64,000 nt of DNA from the NCBI GenBank assembly GCA_035561515.1, contig DATMXP010000044.1:1-64000 (forward strand), in the 5' to 3' direction. The stretch comes from Terriglobales bacterium (GTDB lineage: Bacteria; Acidobacteriota; Terriglobia; Terriglobales; Acidobacteriaceae). The notes beneath the pieces are model-generated. The model saw nothing but the letters and a program-made list of their open reading frames with translations. It had not been told where the DNA came from and did not search any database. Both the position numbers and the translations under genes were made by a program. Position 1 is the stretch's first letter. Each line of letters starts with the position of its first letter. Shown here piece by piece: positions 43,152 to 53,060 of the stretch.

Positions 43152-43840
43152 GACCCGACCGCTTCGAGTTTGGGCCTCTGTGAATTCCCCTCACGCCGTG
43201 CGGCCTCACTCTTCTCGCGAATGGCCTCAAGTTTCTTCACTTCTTCGGGAGCGAGCACCTTCTGCTGTCCCAAAGTTCGTGTGACGAGAGTGATCTTCGC
43301 GAAATGCTCCACGGTTTCCATGTTCATGAAGGCACGGGTGATGTCCTCGCCGTACGTGACGACACCGTGGTTAGCCATCAGGATGGCGCTGTGATCGGGG
43401 ATAAGCGGCCGGAGCGAATTGGATAATTCTGGCGTTCCGGGGCACCCATACGATGCGAGCGGGATCTTGCCCACGGTCAGAACAACTTCGGAAACCAGCG
43501 GGGTATCAAGCGCAATGCCGGCAGCAGCAAAACCGGTTGCCGTTGGCGGATGCGCGTGAACGATGGCATGTACATCGGGACGCATGCGATAAATAAGCAA
43601 GTGCATCGCGAGTTCGCTCGAGACATCGCGCATGCCCTCGAGTTTGCGGCCGTTCAGGTCCACCACCACCAAATCTTCCGGTGTCATCATACCCTTGCAA
43701 AGGCATGTCGGGGTCACGAGTAGAAGATGCTCGTCGAGGCGAATGGAGATATTGCCGTCGGTGGCGGCAATGAAGCCGCGCTCGTACAGCATCCTGCCGA
43801 AGCGGATAATTTCATCCCGTTGCTGGTGGTATGAATTCAT
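43148..43840 (-). CDS. class II aldolase/adducin-family protein
   Basis: A 230-residue zinc enzyme of the L-fuculose-phosphate-aldolase type, likely cleaving a sugar phosphate. Zinc ligands are in VHAHPP and ANHGVVTYG, and the active-site segment GNISIR is present near the N-terminus. The frame runs to 43918, but ATG 43840 (MNSYHQQRDEIIRFG) gives the usual family N-terminus; its ribosome site is weak. Substrate not assigned. Confidence 0.88.
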   Translation of the reverse strand: MNSYHQQRDEIIRFGRMLYERGFIAATDGNISIRLDEHLLLVTPTCLCKGMMTPEDLVVVDLNGRKLEGMRDVSSELAMHLLIYRMRPDVHAIVHAHPPTATGFAAAGIALDTPLVSEVVLTVGKIPLASYGCPGTPELSNSLRPLIPDHSAILMANHGVVTYGEDITRAFMNMETVEHFAKITLVTRTLGQQKVLAPEEVKKLEAIREKSEAARREGNSQRPKLEAVGS

Positions 43841-43941
43841 GCCCACTAAAGAAGACTTCTTCTCGAATATTGTCTTATTTGTATGGTACTTCAGGTCGCT
43901 CGCCAGCGGAAAGAACAAATCACAGCCGGCAGTGACGACGG

Positions 43942-44874
43942 TTACTTCGACGCATCGATTAGAGGGACGAGCTGTGTCTTTAGCTCATCGTACGTCATCC
44001 TGCCGGGATGGTATCGCACCACCTTGGTATCGGGGCCGATAATCACCAGAGTCGGGGTGGTACTGGCGCCGTAGCGCTCAAAGTTTTCCGTCGCCACTGG
44101 CACAGGCATATCGCTAAGGATTCGGAAGTACTTGGAACGAACGGCTTCAATGTATTCCATCTCCTGCTGTGGAGTAGCTTCGGTCCCGGCGGCGGCATAG
44201 CCGTAAAGGCGGGTTGCTCCCACCACCTCAAACTGGTCATCCAGGTCCTTCTTAAGTCTCGCAAGGATGGGTGCCTGGGCCTTGCAGTCCACACACCAAT
44301 GGGCCCACATGAAGATGACCACCGGCTTCCCTTTCAGTGACGACAAGGGCGAAGGCTTGGGGCCAAGGTGCGGCTCAAGCTTAAGTTCCGGAGCGACAGC
44401 GCCTTCGAGTCCAAGGAGATTGATGTTCTTCTGAATTCTTGCGGAAATGCCGGTTCCTCGATACTTCGCCAGTTCTGCTTCAAGGTAATGCCGCGCTTGG
44501 ACGGTCTGGCCGGACTTCGCCAAAGCTTGACCGCGTACCTCGATTGCGGCTCCCAAGGCGGTCTGGAGGCGGGGTTCTGACGTAAGACGATAACGGCCAA
44601 TTTGTTGCTGACAAAGTTGATACGTCTGGTCGGCGTAGGCGAGCGCTCCGGTGTAATCGGCCCGCGCAAGCGCGGCACGACCAAGCCAGGAATAGGCCTC
44701 GAGGTATTCGGGCGTCATGCCGCGAATCTGGAGGTATTGCTGCAACTTAGAGGTGGCTTCGTCCTGCGCGCCGCGATCGAGCGAAGCTCGCACGGAACCG
44801 ACAAAATCCTGGGCTTTGGCCGCGACGGTGAAGATCCCGAAAATAAAGAGGAGAATCGAAAATTTGAGAATCAT
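43942..44874 (-). CDS. exported TPR-thioredoxin-like protein
   Basis: A protein of about 310 residues with a signal segment (MILKFSILLFIFGIFTVAAKAQ), a helical middle of TPR type (residues 25-150), and a C-terminal thioredoxin-fold domain with the redox site WAHWCVDCKAQAP. This layout matches TlpA/ResA-like periplasmic disulfide reductases or redoxins. The frame runs upstream to 44901; ATG 44874 places the signal peptide at the start. It is divergent from the dipeptidase gene. Confidence 0.82.
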   Translation of the reverse strand: MILKFSILLFIFGIFTVAAKAQDFVGSVRASLDRGAQDEATSKLQQYLQIRGMTPEYLEAYSWLGRAALARADYTGALAYADQTYQLCQQQIGRYRLTSEPRLQTALGAAIEVRGQALAKSGQTVQARHYLEAELAKYRGTGISARIQKNINLLGLEGAVAPELKLEPHLGPKPSPLSSLKGKPVVIFMWAHWCVDCKAQAPILARLKKDLDDQFEVVGATRLYGYAAAGTEATPQQEMEYIEAVRSKYFRILSDMPVPVATENFERYGASTTPTLVIIGPDTKVVRYHPGRMTYDELKTQLVPLIDASK

Positions 44875-44912
44875 TCTTAATTGAGAATCCGCTACACTCA
44901 CTGCCTATTCAG

Positions 44913-45635
44913 ATGAGACGACTGACCCTTCTGATTCTAACCGTAGCACTTGCCCTGAGCGCATGGGGACAAGCGCCCGCATCTGTTCAGACCTTCAAGA
45001 TCAAGCCGCTACGGCCGGTGGAAGAACTTCGCCGTGAGGCGATGGCGACGGAGCCTCCAGCGGAAAAAGGCAACTTCCGCAAACCCGAGCTGGTGGAATT
45101 GGTGAAACTGGATCCGACGATCAAGCTGGACATCCGGTATGCGTCGGACAACAACTTCATGGGCACGCCGTTCTATAGCCAGGCGCGAGCTTTCCTGCAG
45201 AAGCCTGCCGCGCACGCACTCGTACGCGCTCACCGTAAGCTGAAGAAATTCGGGTACGGGCTGATCATTCACGATGGCTATCGGCCATGGTATGTGACAA
45301 AGATGTTCTGGGAAGGTACTCCGCCAGAGAAACGGGACTTTGTAGCCGATCCGGCGCAGGGATCAAGACACAATCGGGGATGCGCAGTCGATCTGAGCCT
45401 CTACGACTTGAAGACCGGCGAAGAAGTAGCCATGCCAAGCGGCTATGACGAGATGTCGGAGCGCTCGTATCCGAATTATGCCGGCGGCACACCGGAAGAA
45501 CGGCAACGGCGCGACCTCTTGAGGAAGACCATGGAAGCGGAGGGGTTCACGGTGTACAAGTTCGAATGGTGGCATTTTGACTACAAAGACTTCGCGAAGT
45601 ATCCGATCATGAACGTGCCTTTCGAGAAGTTGTGA
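44913..45635 (+). CDS. exported D-alanyl-D-alanine dipeptidase (M15D, VanX/DdpX-like)
   Basis: Hydrolyses D-Ala-D-Ala dipeptide, in peptidoglycan turnover. A signal peptide (MRRLTLLILTVALALSAWGQ) places it in the periplasm. The zinc and catalytic residues are in GSRHNRGCAVDLSLYD and EWWHFDY, and GYRPWYVTKMFWE is the conserved substrate region. The 240-residue length fits a secreted VanX relative. No van operon is nearby, so vancomycin resistance is not implied. Confidence 0.9.
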   Translation: MRRLTLLILTVALALSAWGQAPASVQTFKIKPLRPVEELRREAMATEPPAEKGNFRKPELVELVKLDPTIKLDIRYASDNNFMGTPFYSQARAFLQKPAAHALVRAHRKLKKFGYGLIIHDGYRPWYVTKMFWEGTPPEKRDFVADPAQGSRHNRGCAVDLSLYDLKTGEEVAMPSGYDEMSERSYPNYAGGTPEERQRRDLLRKTMEAEGFTVYKFEWWHFDYKDFAKYPIMNVPFEKL

Positions 45636-45700
45636 GCCGTTTCGGTTGCCCGTTTCTTAGGGATTCCGTTACTCTAGAAGAACATCTGAACGGAGAATTC

Positions 45701-45862
45701 ATGAATACGAAGAAGATTGCTGACAAGGTTGAACGTAAAAAGGCAAAGCGCACCGCCCGCAAGAAAGCGGAAGCCGCGAAGCCGAAGGCGAAGCGTACGA
45801 CGCCGCGCGGCTCCATGAAGAAGAAGGTTAAGAAGTTGAGCCGCGGACAGAGCAAGCGCTAA
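45701..45862 (+). CDS. small very basic protein of unknown function
   Basis: A 53-residue protein in which about half the residues are Lys or Arg, with Ala-rich stretches. CGGAG is at good distance before ATG 45701. This composition suggests nucleic-acid binding, possibly histone-like, but no known fold is evident. It is 66 bases from the dipeptidase gene and is followed by a strong hairpin. Confidence 0.62.
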   Translation: MNTKKIADKVERKKAKRTARKKAEAAKPKAKRTTPRGSMKKKVKKLSRGQSKR

Positions 45863-45866
45863 CACC

Positions 45867-46991
45867 GTGAGATTCACGCTTCAAAACACCCGGCTTCTGC
45901 AGCCGGGTGTTTTGTTTGCGGCAGTGCTTCTGATATCCCTGCCACTCCCAGCCAATGACCTTCAACGCATTGCAACGTTCAAAGTTGCAGTTCCGGCCCA
46001 GAACCGGGCAACGGACAGCCGCGCGAGCAACGGACTGGTGTACTTGCGGCCCGGCGTGCTCGCTCTGTGGCACACGGAGAAGCGGGCCGGCGAACTTTCC
46101 CGTCGCGCCAGAGTACAGCCAACGGATCCCTGGTGGCTTCAGCTGCAGGTGATCTCGACCGAAAATGGAAAGGTACTTCGAACCGTTGAATTTCCCAGTC
46201 GGCGAGAGGCGTCCGGCATAGCGGTACAAAAAGACGGATTGCCTGTAGTACTGACCGGTCCGCTGGTTCGATGCTTATCACCCGATCTGCAACAAAACGG
46301 AAGCTACCTGCTTCAGAATGCGTCGGAACCAAAGGGTACGGTGGGGATCAACTCATCGCCAGGGACCGGGCGCGTCTTCGTCGCCGAGAGCGGCGATACT
46401 TCTGCTGTTACGACTGTGGACGCAGCGACTTGCAAAGCGCTCACACGAGTGCAGCCGCCGGATGATGTCCTGGTACTCTCAGGCACCGATGATGTCCTGA
46501 TCGGGAGCAGCGGTCTCAGCCTGGCAATCTTCGGTCAAGATCAGAAATGGCAGGTGCTGTATCAGCATCCGGTTTGCTGTTTTGCGCCGCCGGTGGTGGT
46601 GTCGAAAGACAAGATCGCCGTGGTGCAGCTTGATCAGGAGAACATGCGATCCTCGGAGCATCACCTCCTGTTGGTGAGCATGGATGGCAAGCTGTTACTG
46701 GATGACATGCTTGAGCGGGGTACCGCCGTGGAGTCTATCGTTACAAACCAAGCGGGAACACACGCGGCGGCGGTGACGAGCAAACGTCAGTTGTTGATCA
46801 CATCGACGAAGGTGGAAGCCACCTCGTATGACTTGTATGTTCGCGTGTACAGGCTCGACGCTCCGCAACGGATCGCAAATCTAAAGGTGACGGTCGGCGG
46901 AGAAGAGTTTTTCGCGATGGCCATTTCACCCGACGGCAGCCAGATGGCTTTGCAGACAGGAACAAAGTTGACCATCTACAGGCTGCGCTGA
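45867..46991 (+). CDS. secreted protein of unknown function, beta-propeller-like
   Basis: A 374-residue protein. The GTG at 45867 gives a signal peptide (LLQPGVLFAAVLLISLPLPA). The mature part has repeated beta-type segments with alternating hydrophobic stretches, and periodic sequences such as VTNQAGTHAAAVTSKRQLLI and FAMAISPDGSQMALQ that recall WD40 or TolB propellers. The start is uncertain because the hairpin 45883-45913 overlaps the signal-peptide codons. No TTG or ATG inside fits better. Confidence 0.6.
   Translation: MRFTLQNTRLLQPGVLFAAVLLISLPLPANDLQRIATFKVAVPAQNRATDSRASNGLVYLRPGVLALWHTEKRAGELSRRARVQPTDPWWLQLQVISTENGKVLRTVEFPSRREASGIAVQKDGLPVVLTGPLVRCLSPDLQQNGSYLLQNASEPKGTVGINSSPGTGRVFVAESGDTSAVTTVDAATCKALTRVQPPDDVLVLSGTDDVLIGSSGLSLAIFGQDQKWQVLYQHPVCCFAPPVVVSKDKIAVVQLDQENMRSSEHHLLLVSMDGKLLLDDMLERGTAVESIVTNQAGTHAAAVTSKRQLLITSTKVEATSYDLYVRVYRLDAPQRIANLKVTVGGEEFFAMAISPDGSQMALQTGTKLTIYRLR
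45883..45916 (+). terminator. terminator after the basic protein gene, overlapping the next gene
   Basis: AAAACACCCGGC (45883-45894) pairs perfectly with GCCGGGTGTTTT (45902-45913), loop TTCTGCA, with T bases at the end. The 12-bp stem sits within the first codons of the next reading frame, so it is either a terminator for the basic protein gene or the next gene starts later. Confidence 0.7.
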
Positions 46992-47065
46992 TCCCCAACC
47001 AATAGCCCGCATGCAGCGATTATGCTACAAATACCTGCACACATCGCACAGGTCAGGATCGGGTT

Positions 47066-48610
47066 TTGGCACAGATTACGGCAGATAACCAGAAGTCCTC
47101 GGGCAACCAACTTTTTGCCCGCAAGTCCATCGACAAACTGATTTCCGACTCGCAGGAGCCTGAACACCGGCTGAAGAAGAGCCTTGGACCGTGGAGTTTA
47201 ACGGCACTCGGCATCGGCGCGGTGATCGGGTCCGGCATCTTCACGGTCGTCGGAACGGCGATCGCCGGGCAGAAGTTCGAGGCATCGTCGATCCTGCACG
47301 CGCCACTGCTCGAATACCTGATCCACCATTCGCCGACTTTCGGAAGACCGGGAGCGGGACCGGCAATTGCGTTGTCGTTCGTCCTGGTGGCGATTGCCTG
47401 CGCGTTTACCGCACTGTGCTATGCGGAACTAGCGTCGATGATCCCGATCGCGGGCAGCGCGTACACGTACACGTACGCGACGATGGGTGAGTTGATCGCG
47501 TGGATTATCGGCTGGGATCTCATCCTTGAATACGCGGTCAGCAATATGGCGGTGGGAGTTGGGTTTTCAGAACACCTGGTGAACCTGTTCAATTTCTTCG
47601 GGATTCACTTGCCCCCGCACTGGTCGTATCCGGCTTACCTGACAAGCGGCAACGAATTTTTCGGTCCGGGATGGCATTTCGGATTCAACTTTCCAGCGTT
47701 CCTGATCGTGATGATCCTGACCGTGATTCTGGTGCGCGGTATCCGGGAATCGGCTGAGACGAACAACGTAATGGTGTTGCTGAAGATCGGCGCCATCCTG
47801 ACGTTTGTGTTTGCCGGATCGGCATACGTGGCGCCGAATAACTGGACTCCGTTTTCGCCAAACGGGTGGGCCGGCGTGCTGACGGGCGGATCGATCATCT
47901 TCTTCACGTTTATCGGATTTGATTCGGTCTCGACATCGGCCGAGGAAGCCAAGAACCCGCAGCGAGATTTGCCGATCGGGATCATTGCGACGCTGCTAAT
48001 TTGTACGATCCTGTACATCGCCGTGGTGGTGGTGCTGACTGGGATCGAGAACTGGAAGTCGCCGCTGATGGGAAGCGCGGCTCCAGTGGTGAACGTGCTG
48101 ACAAAGCTCAACCTGCACTGGGTGCGCTTCGCCGTTCTGTTCGGCGCGATCATGGGCATGGTTTCGTCGCTGCTGGTGTTTCAGCTCGGACAGGCGCGTG
48201 TGTGGTTTGCGATGTCGCGCGATGGACTTCTGCCGCGTGCCTTCGGTCACGTGCATCCTAGATTCCGCACTCCTGATGTGGCGACGTGGGTGGCAGGTTT
48301 TGCCGTGGGAATTCCGGCGGGACTGCTGGATATCGGCACGTTTGCCGACCTGGCAAATATCGGAACTCTGTTTGCGTTTGCGCTCGTGGCTGGCGGAGTT
48401 TTGATCCTGCGATATCGCGAGCCGAATCGTCCGAGGGGATTCAGGGCACCGGGCGGCACCATTGCGCCGATCATGACGATCATCACATGCGTGCTACTGA
48501 TGTCCGGACTGCCGATCATGAATTGGTTCCGCTTCTTCGGATGGCTGGCGATCGGATTAGTTATCTATGCGATGTACGGCAGGCGGCACAGCGAGTTTGC
48601 GCAGAAGTAA
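47066..48610 (+). CDS. APC-family amino acid permease
   Basis: A 514-residue inner-membrane transporter with about 12 hydrophobic segments. The first reads LGIGAVIGSGIFTVVGTAI, the conserved family helix 1 motif with the GSGIF loop. The next segments, SFVLVAIACAFTALCYAELASMIPIAGSAYTY, and the later FIGFDSVSTSAEEAKNPQ are typical of the cationic amino acid transporter group. The N-terminal 40 residues are hydrophilic. The start is a TTG at 47066. The amino acid carried is not determined, though an arginase gene is nearby. Confidence 0.9.
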   Translation: MAQITADNQKSSGNQLFARKSIDKLISDSQEPEHRLKKSLGPWSLTALGIGAVIGSGIFTVVGTAIAGQKFEASSILHAPLLEYLIHHSPTFGRPGAGPAIALSFVLVAIACAFTALCYAELASMIPIAGSAYTYTYATMGELIAWIIGWDLILEYAVSNMAVGVGFSEHLVNLFNFFGIHLPPHWSYPAYLTSGNEFFGPGWHFGFNFPAFLIVMILTVILVRGIRESAETNNVMVLLKIGAILTFVFAGSAYVAPNNWTPFSPNGWAGVLTGGSIIFFTFIGFDSVSTSAEEAKNPQRDLPIGIIATLLICTILYIAVVVVLTGIENWKSPLMGSAAPVVNVLTKLNLHWVRFAVLFGAIMGMVSSLLVFQLGQARVWFAMSRDGLLPRAFGHVHPRFRTPDVATWVAGFAVGIPAGLLDIGTFADLANIGTLFAFALVAGGVLILRYREPNRPRGFRAPGGTIAPIMTIITCVLLMSGLPIMNWFRFFGWLAIGLVIYAMYGRRHSEFAQK

Positions 48611-48615
48611 AGTTT

Positions 48616-49818
48616 TCATTCCTGCTTCTCGGCGGGCTGCTCCAGGTCCAGAATGAGTTTGCCGAGGGTTTCGCGGAAGTCTTTCGCTCCGCGGACTTCA
48701 AATCGTCGCGGATGCAGTGGTGAGAGCATGCCTCCCACCTGGTCGAAGAAACTCGGCGTGAATGGCGCGCTCAAGCGGATGTAAAAGAACCGGACGCCCT
48801 GATCATTGGGAACGTCGATTTTTTCTCGCTCGGTCTTTGGCGGGAACTGCAGGCTATCGCTGACAACCACCATCGCACGATCCATGTCCGGCTGTTCCGC
48901 ACCGCAACCGGAACGATCGGAAATCACCGTCTCCAAAAAATCAGTGAAAAACTTGCGAGCCTGGGTGCGCCCGGTGAGGGTTCGAACATCAATGGTGTCG
49001 GAGTCGCGGTTCTTGCGTAGGCTCTCCCGCACGGCAAACCAGTCTGCTGACGTATTCGCCGGGGCACGGTCTCGCACCACGTCACGGTGAAGGATGTCGA
49101 TGGCGCTCACACGAACGCAGCCTTGCGAAGGGCGCAACTGTGACATGACCAGGGTGGCCGCGATGAGTTGGTTCTCCACGGCCCAGTTGAAGAAGTCGAA
49201 GCGGCTGGCCAACTGACGGTAGCTGGTCAGATTGAAGACGAGGTCGATCCGCAACGGCCGCGAGGTATGGATGGGGAGTAACTCGCCAGCCGTGGCACGT
49301 CGGCGCTTGGGGTCGAAGAACTCCACCTGCGGAAATTGTTCGTCGAGATCCGGCAGGACGCGTGGCTTTTCAATCTGGATTGTCTCCCTCCACAGGTAGT
49401 GTTCGCGCGACTTCTCCTCATAGACCAACACCACTGCGCGGTAGGTTCCGGGCTTGACGAAGATGTTGGTCGTCCATTGCATTTCGGCCTTCGGTGGGAC
49501 TTTGGCAAGATCGACGCGAGTGTAGTCGTGACCGGGGTACCAGTTGCCGCTGGCGTCGGCAAGGCGAACAAAGATGTGATATTCAGGACGAGGCGCGCCC
49601 TTCACGCTGGCTGGGAACTTCGCAGCGGACCTGATTACAAAACGCTGGTTGAAGAGAAGAATGGGCTCAATCTTCACCTTCCACTTTTTCGCGTGCTTCT
49701 CTGGTTCCTCAAACCACTGAGGCGGGATTTGTGTAAGCTTTTCCGGTTGGGAGAAGGCGGAAACTGTGGCAGCGATCACCAGGATCGCTGCCGCCAGAGA
49801 TTGTCCGATAGCGCGCAA
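48616..49818 (-). CDS. secreted protein of unknown function
   Basis: A 400-residue protein with a signal peptide (MRAIGQSLAAAILVIAATVSAFSQ). Residues 30-200 include beta-rich segments; 200-400 are mixed, with MDRAMVVVSDSLQF in a vWA-like position. I do not recognise a family with confidence. It is the last gene of a minus-strand run and follows the arginase stop by 21 bases. Confidence 0.6.
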   Translation of the reverse strand: MRAIGQSLAAAILVIAATVSAFSQPEKLTQIPPQWFEEPEKHAKKWKVKIEPILLFNQRFVIRSAAKFPASVKGAPRPEYHIFVRLADASGNWYPGHDYTRVDLAKVPPKAEMQWTTNIFVKPGTYRAVVLVYEEKSREHYLWRETIQIEKPRVLPDLDEQFPQVEFFDPKRRRATAGELLPIHTSRPLRIDLVFNLTSYRQLASRFDFFNWAVENQLIAATLVMSQLRPSQGCVRVSAIDILHRDVVRDRAPANTSADWFAVRESLRKNRDSDTIDVRTLTGRTQARKFFTDFLETVISDRSGCGAEQPDMDRAMVVVSDSLQFPPKTEREKIDVPNDQGVRFFYIRLSAPFTPSFFDQVGGMLSPLHPRRFEVRGAKDFRETLGKLILDLEQPAEKQE

Positions 49819-49839
49819 AGGGCCCTCGGTTCGGGTATC

Positions 49840-50805
49840 TTAAACGATCTTTTTCCCGAACGCCGACAATGTGAGTTCGACCGCGAGGTCAGCGGTGCGG
49901 TTGTGCTCGTCGATCACTGGATTCACTTCCACGATCTCGAAGCTCACCATGCGAGCGTGATCGGCAATGATTTCCATGGCAAGGTGCGCCTCGCGATAGG
50001 TAGCTCCGCCGCGGACGGGCGTGCCAACACCCGGGGCGTCCTCGGGATCAATCCAGTCCATGTCGAGAGACACGTGATAGCCGGAAGTGCCGCGTCCAGC
50101 CATGCGCAATGCTTCTTCCATCACCGTGCGCATGCCACGCTCGTCGATGTCGCGCATGGTAAAGAACTCGATACCCGCTCGGCGGATGTTTTCGCGCTCG
50201 GCGGCATCAACATCGCGAATGCCGATGAGAACGCAGTTCTCCGGCGCGACCTTGGGCGTGAAGCCGAACATGTTCACGAGTTCGGCAGGACCGAGTCCCA
50301 TGAGAGCACCGAGGGGCATGCCGTGCACGTTGCCGCTGGGCGACGTATCAGGGGTGTTGATGTCGCTGTGAGCATCAATCCAGATGAGACCGATCTTCTC
50401 ATTGCGGCGGCGATAAAACTCAGCGACGCCCGACACGGTTCCGGCTGCAACGGAATGGTCACCGCCGATGACTATCGGAACCTCTCCCGCCTCGAGTGTC
50501 TTGATGACCAGTTCGGCTTCCTTCTGACAGGTGGAAGTAATTTCCTTGAGATACTTCGCCGCGGGATTTCCTTCCTTCTTCTGCTCGGCGATGGCGACTG
50601 AAACATTGCCAGCGTCTTCGACTTTGTGGCCGAGCGCTTCCAGGCGTGCTTCGAGGCCGGCGACGCGAACGGCCGAAGGGCCCATATCAACGCCGCGGCG
50701 CGTCTGACCGAGATCAAGGGGCACACCGATGACGCGGATTTTCTTCGGCACGATGCCGTATGGAGTCGAAGGGGGTTGAATGGCTGGTGGAGTACTCTCT
50801 GCCAT
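49840..50805 (-). CDS. rocF: arginase
   Basis: Hydrolyses arginine to ornithine and urea. The manganese-binding motifs are GGDHSVAAG, IDAHSDINTP and SLDMDWIDPEDAPG, all intact. The 321-residue length is standard for the bacterial type. It is preceded by asnS with 18 bases between, and is in a minus-strand run with the sugar isomerase and ggt genes. An agmatinase is possible, since the fold is shared, but the DAHSD and SLDMD sequences are of arginase type. Confidence 0.9.
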   Translation of the reverse strand: MAESTPPAIQPPSTPYGIVPKKIRVIGVPLDLGQTRRGVDMGPSAVRVAGLEARLEALGHKVEDAGNVSVAIAEQKKEGNPAAKYLKEITSTCQKEAELVIKTLEAGEVPIVIGGDHSVAAGTVSGVAEFYRRRNEKIGLIWIDAHSDINTPDTSPSGNVHGMPLGALMGLGPAELVNMFGFTPKVAPENCVLIGIRDVDAAERENIRRAGIEFFTMRDIDERGMRTVMEEALRMAGRGTSGYHVSLDMDWIDPEDAPGVGTPVRGGATYREAHLAMEIIADHARMVSFEIVEVNPVIDEHNRTADLAVELTLSAFGKKIV

Positions 50806-50823
50806 ATATCTTTCTGATTCCTT

Positions 50824-52173
50824 TTATGGATAGAGGCGGTACAGCATTCTTGCGAATGGAATTGTCTCGCGCACGTGTTCGAGTCCACATATCCATGAGA
50901 CCGCACGTTCAATGCCCATTCCGAATCCCGAATGTGGCACGCTGCCGTACTTCCGCAAATCCAGGTACCACTTGAATGCTTCTTCGGGAAGTCCGTGCTC
51001 GTGAATCCGCTGAATCAGCAGGTCGTAGGAAGACATGCGTTGCGAGCCGCCAATGATCTCGCCATAGCCTTCGGGCGCAAGCACATCACAGCAAAGTGCA
51101 ACGTCCGGACGATTCGGGTCAGGCTCCATGTAGAAGGCCTTCACCACGGCAGGATAACGGTGAATCATGACCGGTCGATCGAACTTGGACGAAATGTAGG
51201 TTTCGTCAGGTGACCCAAAGTCCCCGCCCCATTCGAATTTGTTCTCGATCTCGCCCTTAGCGTGGCCTTCCTGGAGCATCTGTACCGCTTCGTCGTAGCT
51301 GATACGCGGGAACGGAGCCTTGATGTTCTCCAGCTTCGCGATGTCACGTTCCAGCACCTGGAGTTCGGGACGCCGGCGCTCCAGCACGCGCTGCACGATG
51401 AAGCTGATGAAGTCCTCCGCCAGCTTCATGATGTCGTCCAACCCCGCGAAGGCGACTTCGGGCTCAACCATCCAAAATTCCGTCAGGTGGCGGCGCGTCT
51501 TCGACTTCTCGGCGCGGAATGTTGGCCCGAAAGAGTAGACCTTGCCCAGTGCCATCGCGGTCGCTTCGACGTAGAGCTGGCCCGACTGCGTCAGGAAGGC
51601 CTGCTCTTCGAAATAGTCCACCGGAAACAGCGTGGTGGTGCCTTCACAGGCAGCCGGCGTGAGAATTGGCGGGTCGGTGCGAATGAAGCCACGCTCGTCG
51701 AAGAAGTCGTGCATCGCCTTCTCGATTTCCGAGCGGACGCGCAGGATGGCCGACTGGCGCGGCGAACGAAGCCAAAGGTGCCGGTGCTCCATAAGAAAAT
51801 CAACACCGTGCTCTTTCGGAGTGATCGGGTAAGGATCATTCTCCGAAACCTTCTGGACGACTTGGATGTTAGTGACATCGAGTTCAAAACCACCGATTGC
51901 GCGCTTGTCGGCGCGAACCTTGCCCTCGACGATTACGCTCGATTCCTGAGTCAGTCCCTTGATGGAGTCGAAAACCTCAGGTGCCACGGCATTCTTCGGA
52001 ACCACTCCCTGTACCAGGCCGCTACCGTCGCGAAAGATGGGGAACAACAACTTCCCGCTCTCGCGCAAATTGTAGAGCCAGCCCTTGATGGTGACGGACT
52101 GGCCTTCATGTTTCGAAAGTTCTGCAATACGCGCTTCAGGCGCAGTAAAAACCGTGTTTTGAGTTGCGGACAT
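50824..52173 (-). CDS. asnS: asparaginyl-tRNA synthetase
   Basis: Charges tRNA-Asn with asparagine. The N-terminal OB-fold domain is followed by the class II core with motif 2 in [21 protein letters not shown] and motif 3 in [22 protein letters not shown]. The 449-residue length matches AsnRS better than AspRS, and the [17 protein letters not shown] segment is typical of the AsnRS/archaeal AspRS group. A separate AspRS would be needed to fully exclude the latter. Confidence 0.93.
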   Translation of the reverse strand: MSATQNTVFTAPEARIAELSKHEGQSVTIKGWLYNLRESGKLLFPIFRDGSGLVQGVVPKNAVAPEVFDSIKGLTQESSVIVEGKVRADKRAIGGFELDVTNIQVVQKVSENDPYPITPKEHGVDFLMEHRHLWLRSPRQSAILRVRSEIEKAMHDFFDERGFIRTDPPILTPAACEGTTTLFPVDYFEEQAFLTQSGQLYVEATAMALGKVYSFGPTFRAEKSKTRRHLTEFWMVEPEVAFAGLDDIMKLAEDFISFIVQRVLERRRPELQVLERDIAKLENIKAPFPRISYDEAVQMLQEGHAKGEIENKFEWGGDFGSPDETYISSKFDRPVMIHRYPAVVKAFYMEPDPNRPDVALCCDVLAPEGYGEIIGGSQRMSSYDLLIQRIHEHGLPEEAFKWYLDLRKYGSVPHSGFGMGIERAVSWICGLEHVRETIPFARMLYRLYP

Positions 52174-52206
52174 GATCTCTTTCGATAAATTCGAATTTAA
52201 GTAAAT

Positions 52207-53046
52207 CTAAACAGCAGCTTTTCCGGCATCAGCCAGCTTGCTGAATGCACCGCCAATACCCTGCGTTATGTTCGGTTTCGATTCGCCGTCGATCTCAAGC
52301 AACATCGGGGGGACGTGCGGTGCCGTTCGGAGAAGCTGCATAGCCTCATTCCAGTTGATGGACCCTTCACCCGGCCACAAATGGGCGTCGCGATCTTTAC
52401 CGTTGTCATGCAGATGCGTCGTCCGTATGTGTGGTTTCATGAGCGCGAAGGCTTCCTCCACGCTGCTCATGATGTGCGCATGGCCGATATCGAAGCAGAA
52501 GCCCACATCTTCGTGGAAATGCGTAATGTTCAGGAACTCCACGAGCCGTTCGGGCGTGGACATCTCGTTGGGAATATTCTCGAGCACGACCTTTACGCCA
52601 AGAGGTTTTGCGAACGCCTTCAGGTGCTCGACGGAGGTCATGGCAGCGTCGAACTTTTTGTCGTCGAACATTTCGCCCCCGACACCCACATGCTGGATCA
52701 GGAAACGAAATGGAATGTGCTCCGCGATCTCCACGGCACGCTTAATCTCATCCATGGCGGCAATGCGCTGCGCGCGGTCGTTGGAGGCGATGTTCAGCGG
52801 GGGATTGCCGTTCTTACCCCATTCGTAATCGCTGAACATGGGCGCGTGCACGGAGTTCAAGGGGATGCCGGTGGATTTGAACCAGTTCGCGATTTCGAGC
52901 ACATGTTGTCGCCGGTTGGCGTAATCGAAGTGGCCGCGAGCAGCGAAAATCTCAATCGCTTCTGCTCCGGCGCGCACGATGCCATCAAGCAATCCGGGAT
53001 GCAACCGCTCACGCACATACGCGTATGTAGAAAACGCTTTTAGCAT
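52207..53046 (-). CDS. sugar phosphate isomerase/epimerase-family protein
   Basis: A 279-residue xylose-isomerase-like TIM-barrel protein. The metal-binding residues appear in VLENIPNE, FDIGHAH and HLHDNGKDRD, with the conserved Glu in LLEIDGE. No signal or membrane segment. Members isomerise or epimerise ketoses or cut inositol derivatives. The substrate is unknown. It is 14 bases from ggt and 33 from asnS in the same direction. Confidence 0.85.
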   Translation of the reverse strand: MLKAFSTYAYVRERLHPGLLDGIVRAGAEAIEIFAARGHFDYANRRQHVLEIANWFKSTGIPLNSVHAPMFSDYEWGKNGNPPLNIASNDRAQRIAAMDEIKRAVEIAEHIPFRFLIQHVGVGGEMFDDKKFDAAMTSVEHLKAFAKPLGVKVVLENIPNEMSTPERLVEFLNITHFHEDVGFCFDIGHAHIMSSVEEAFALMKPHIRTTHLHDNGKDRDAHLWPGEGSINWNEAMQLLRTAPHVPPMLLEIDGESKPNITQGIGGAFSKLADAGKAAV

Positions 53047-53060
53047 CTTTGTATTTCCCT

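Noticed and set aside
44913-45635. A vancomycin-resistance function for the VanX-like dipeptidase
   Set aside because: No vanH, vanA or regulator genes are nearby and the protein has a signal peptide, unlike cytoplasmic VanX.
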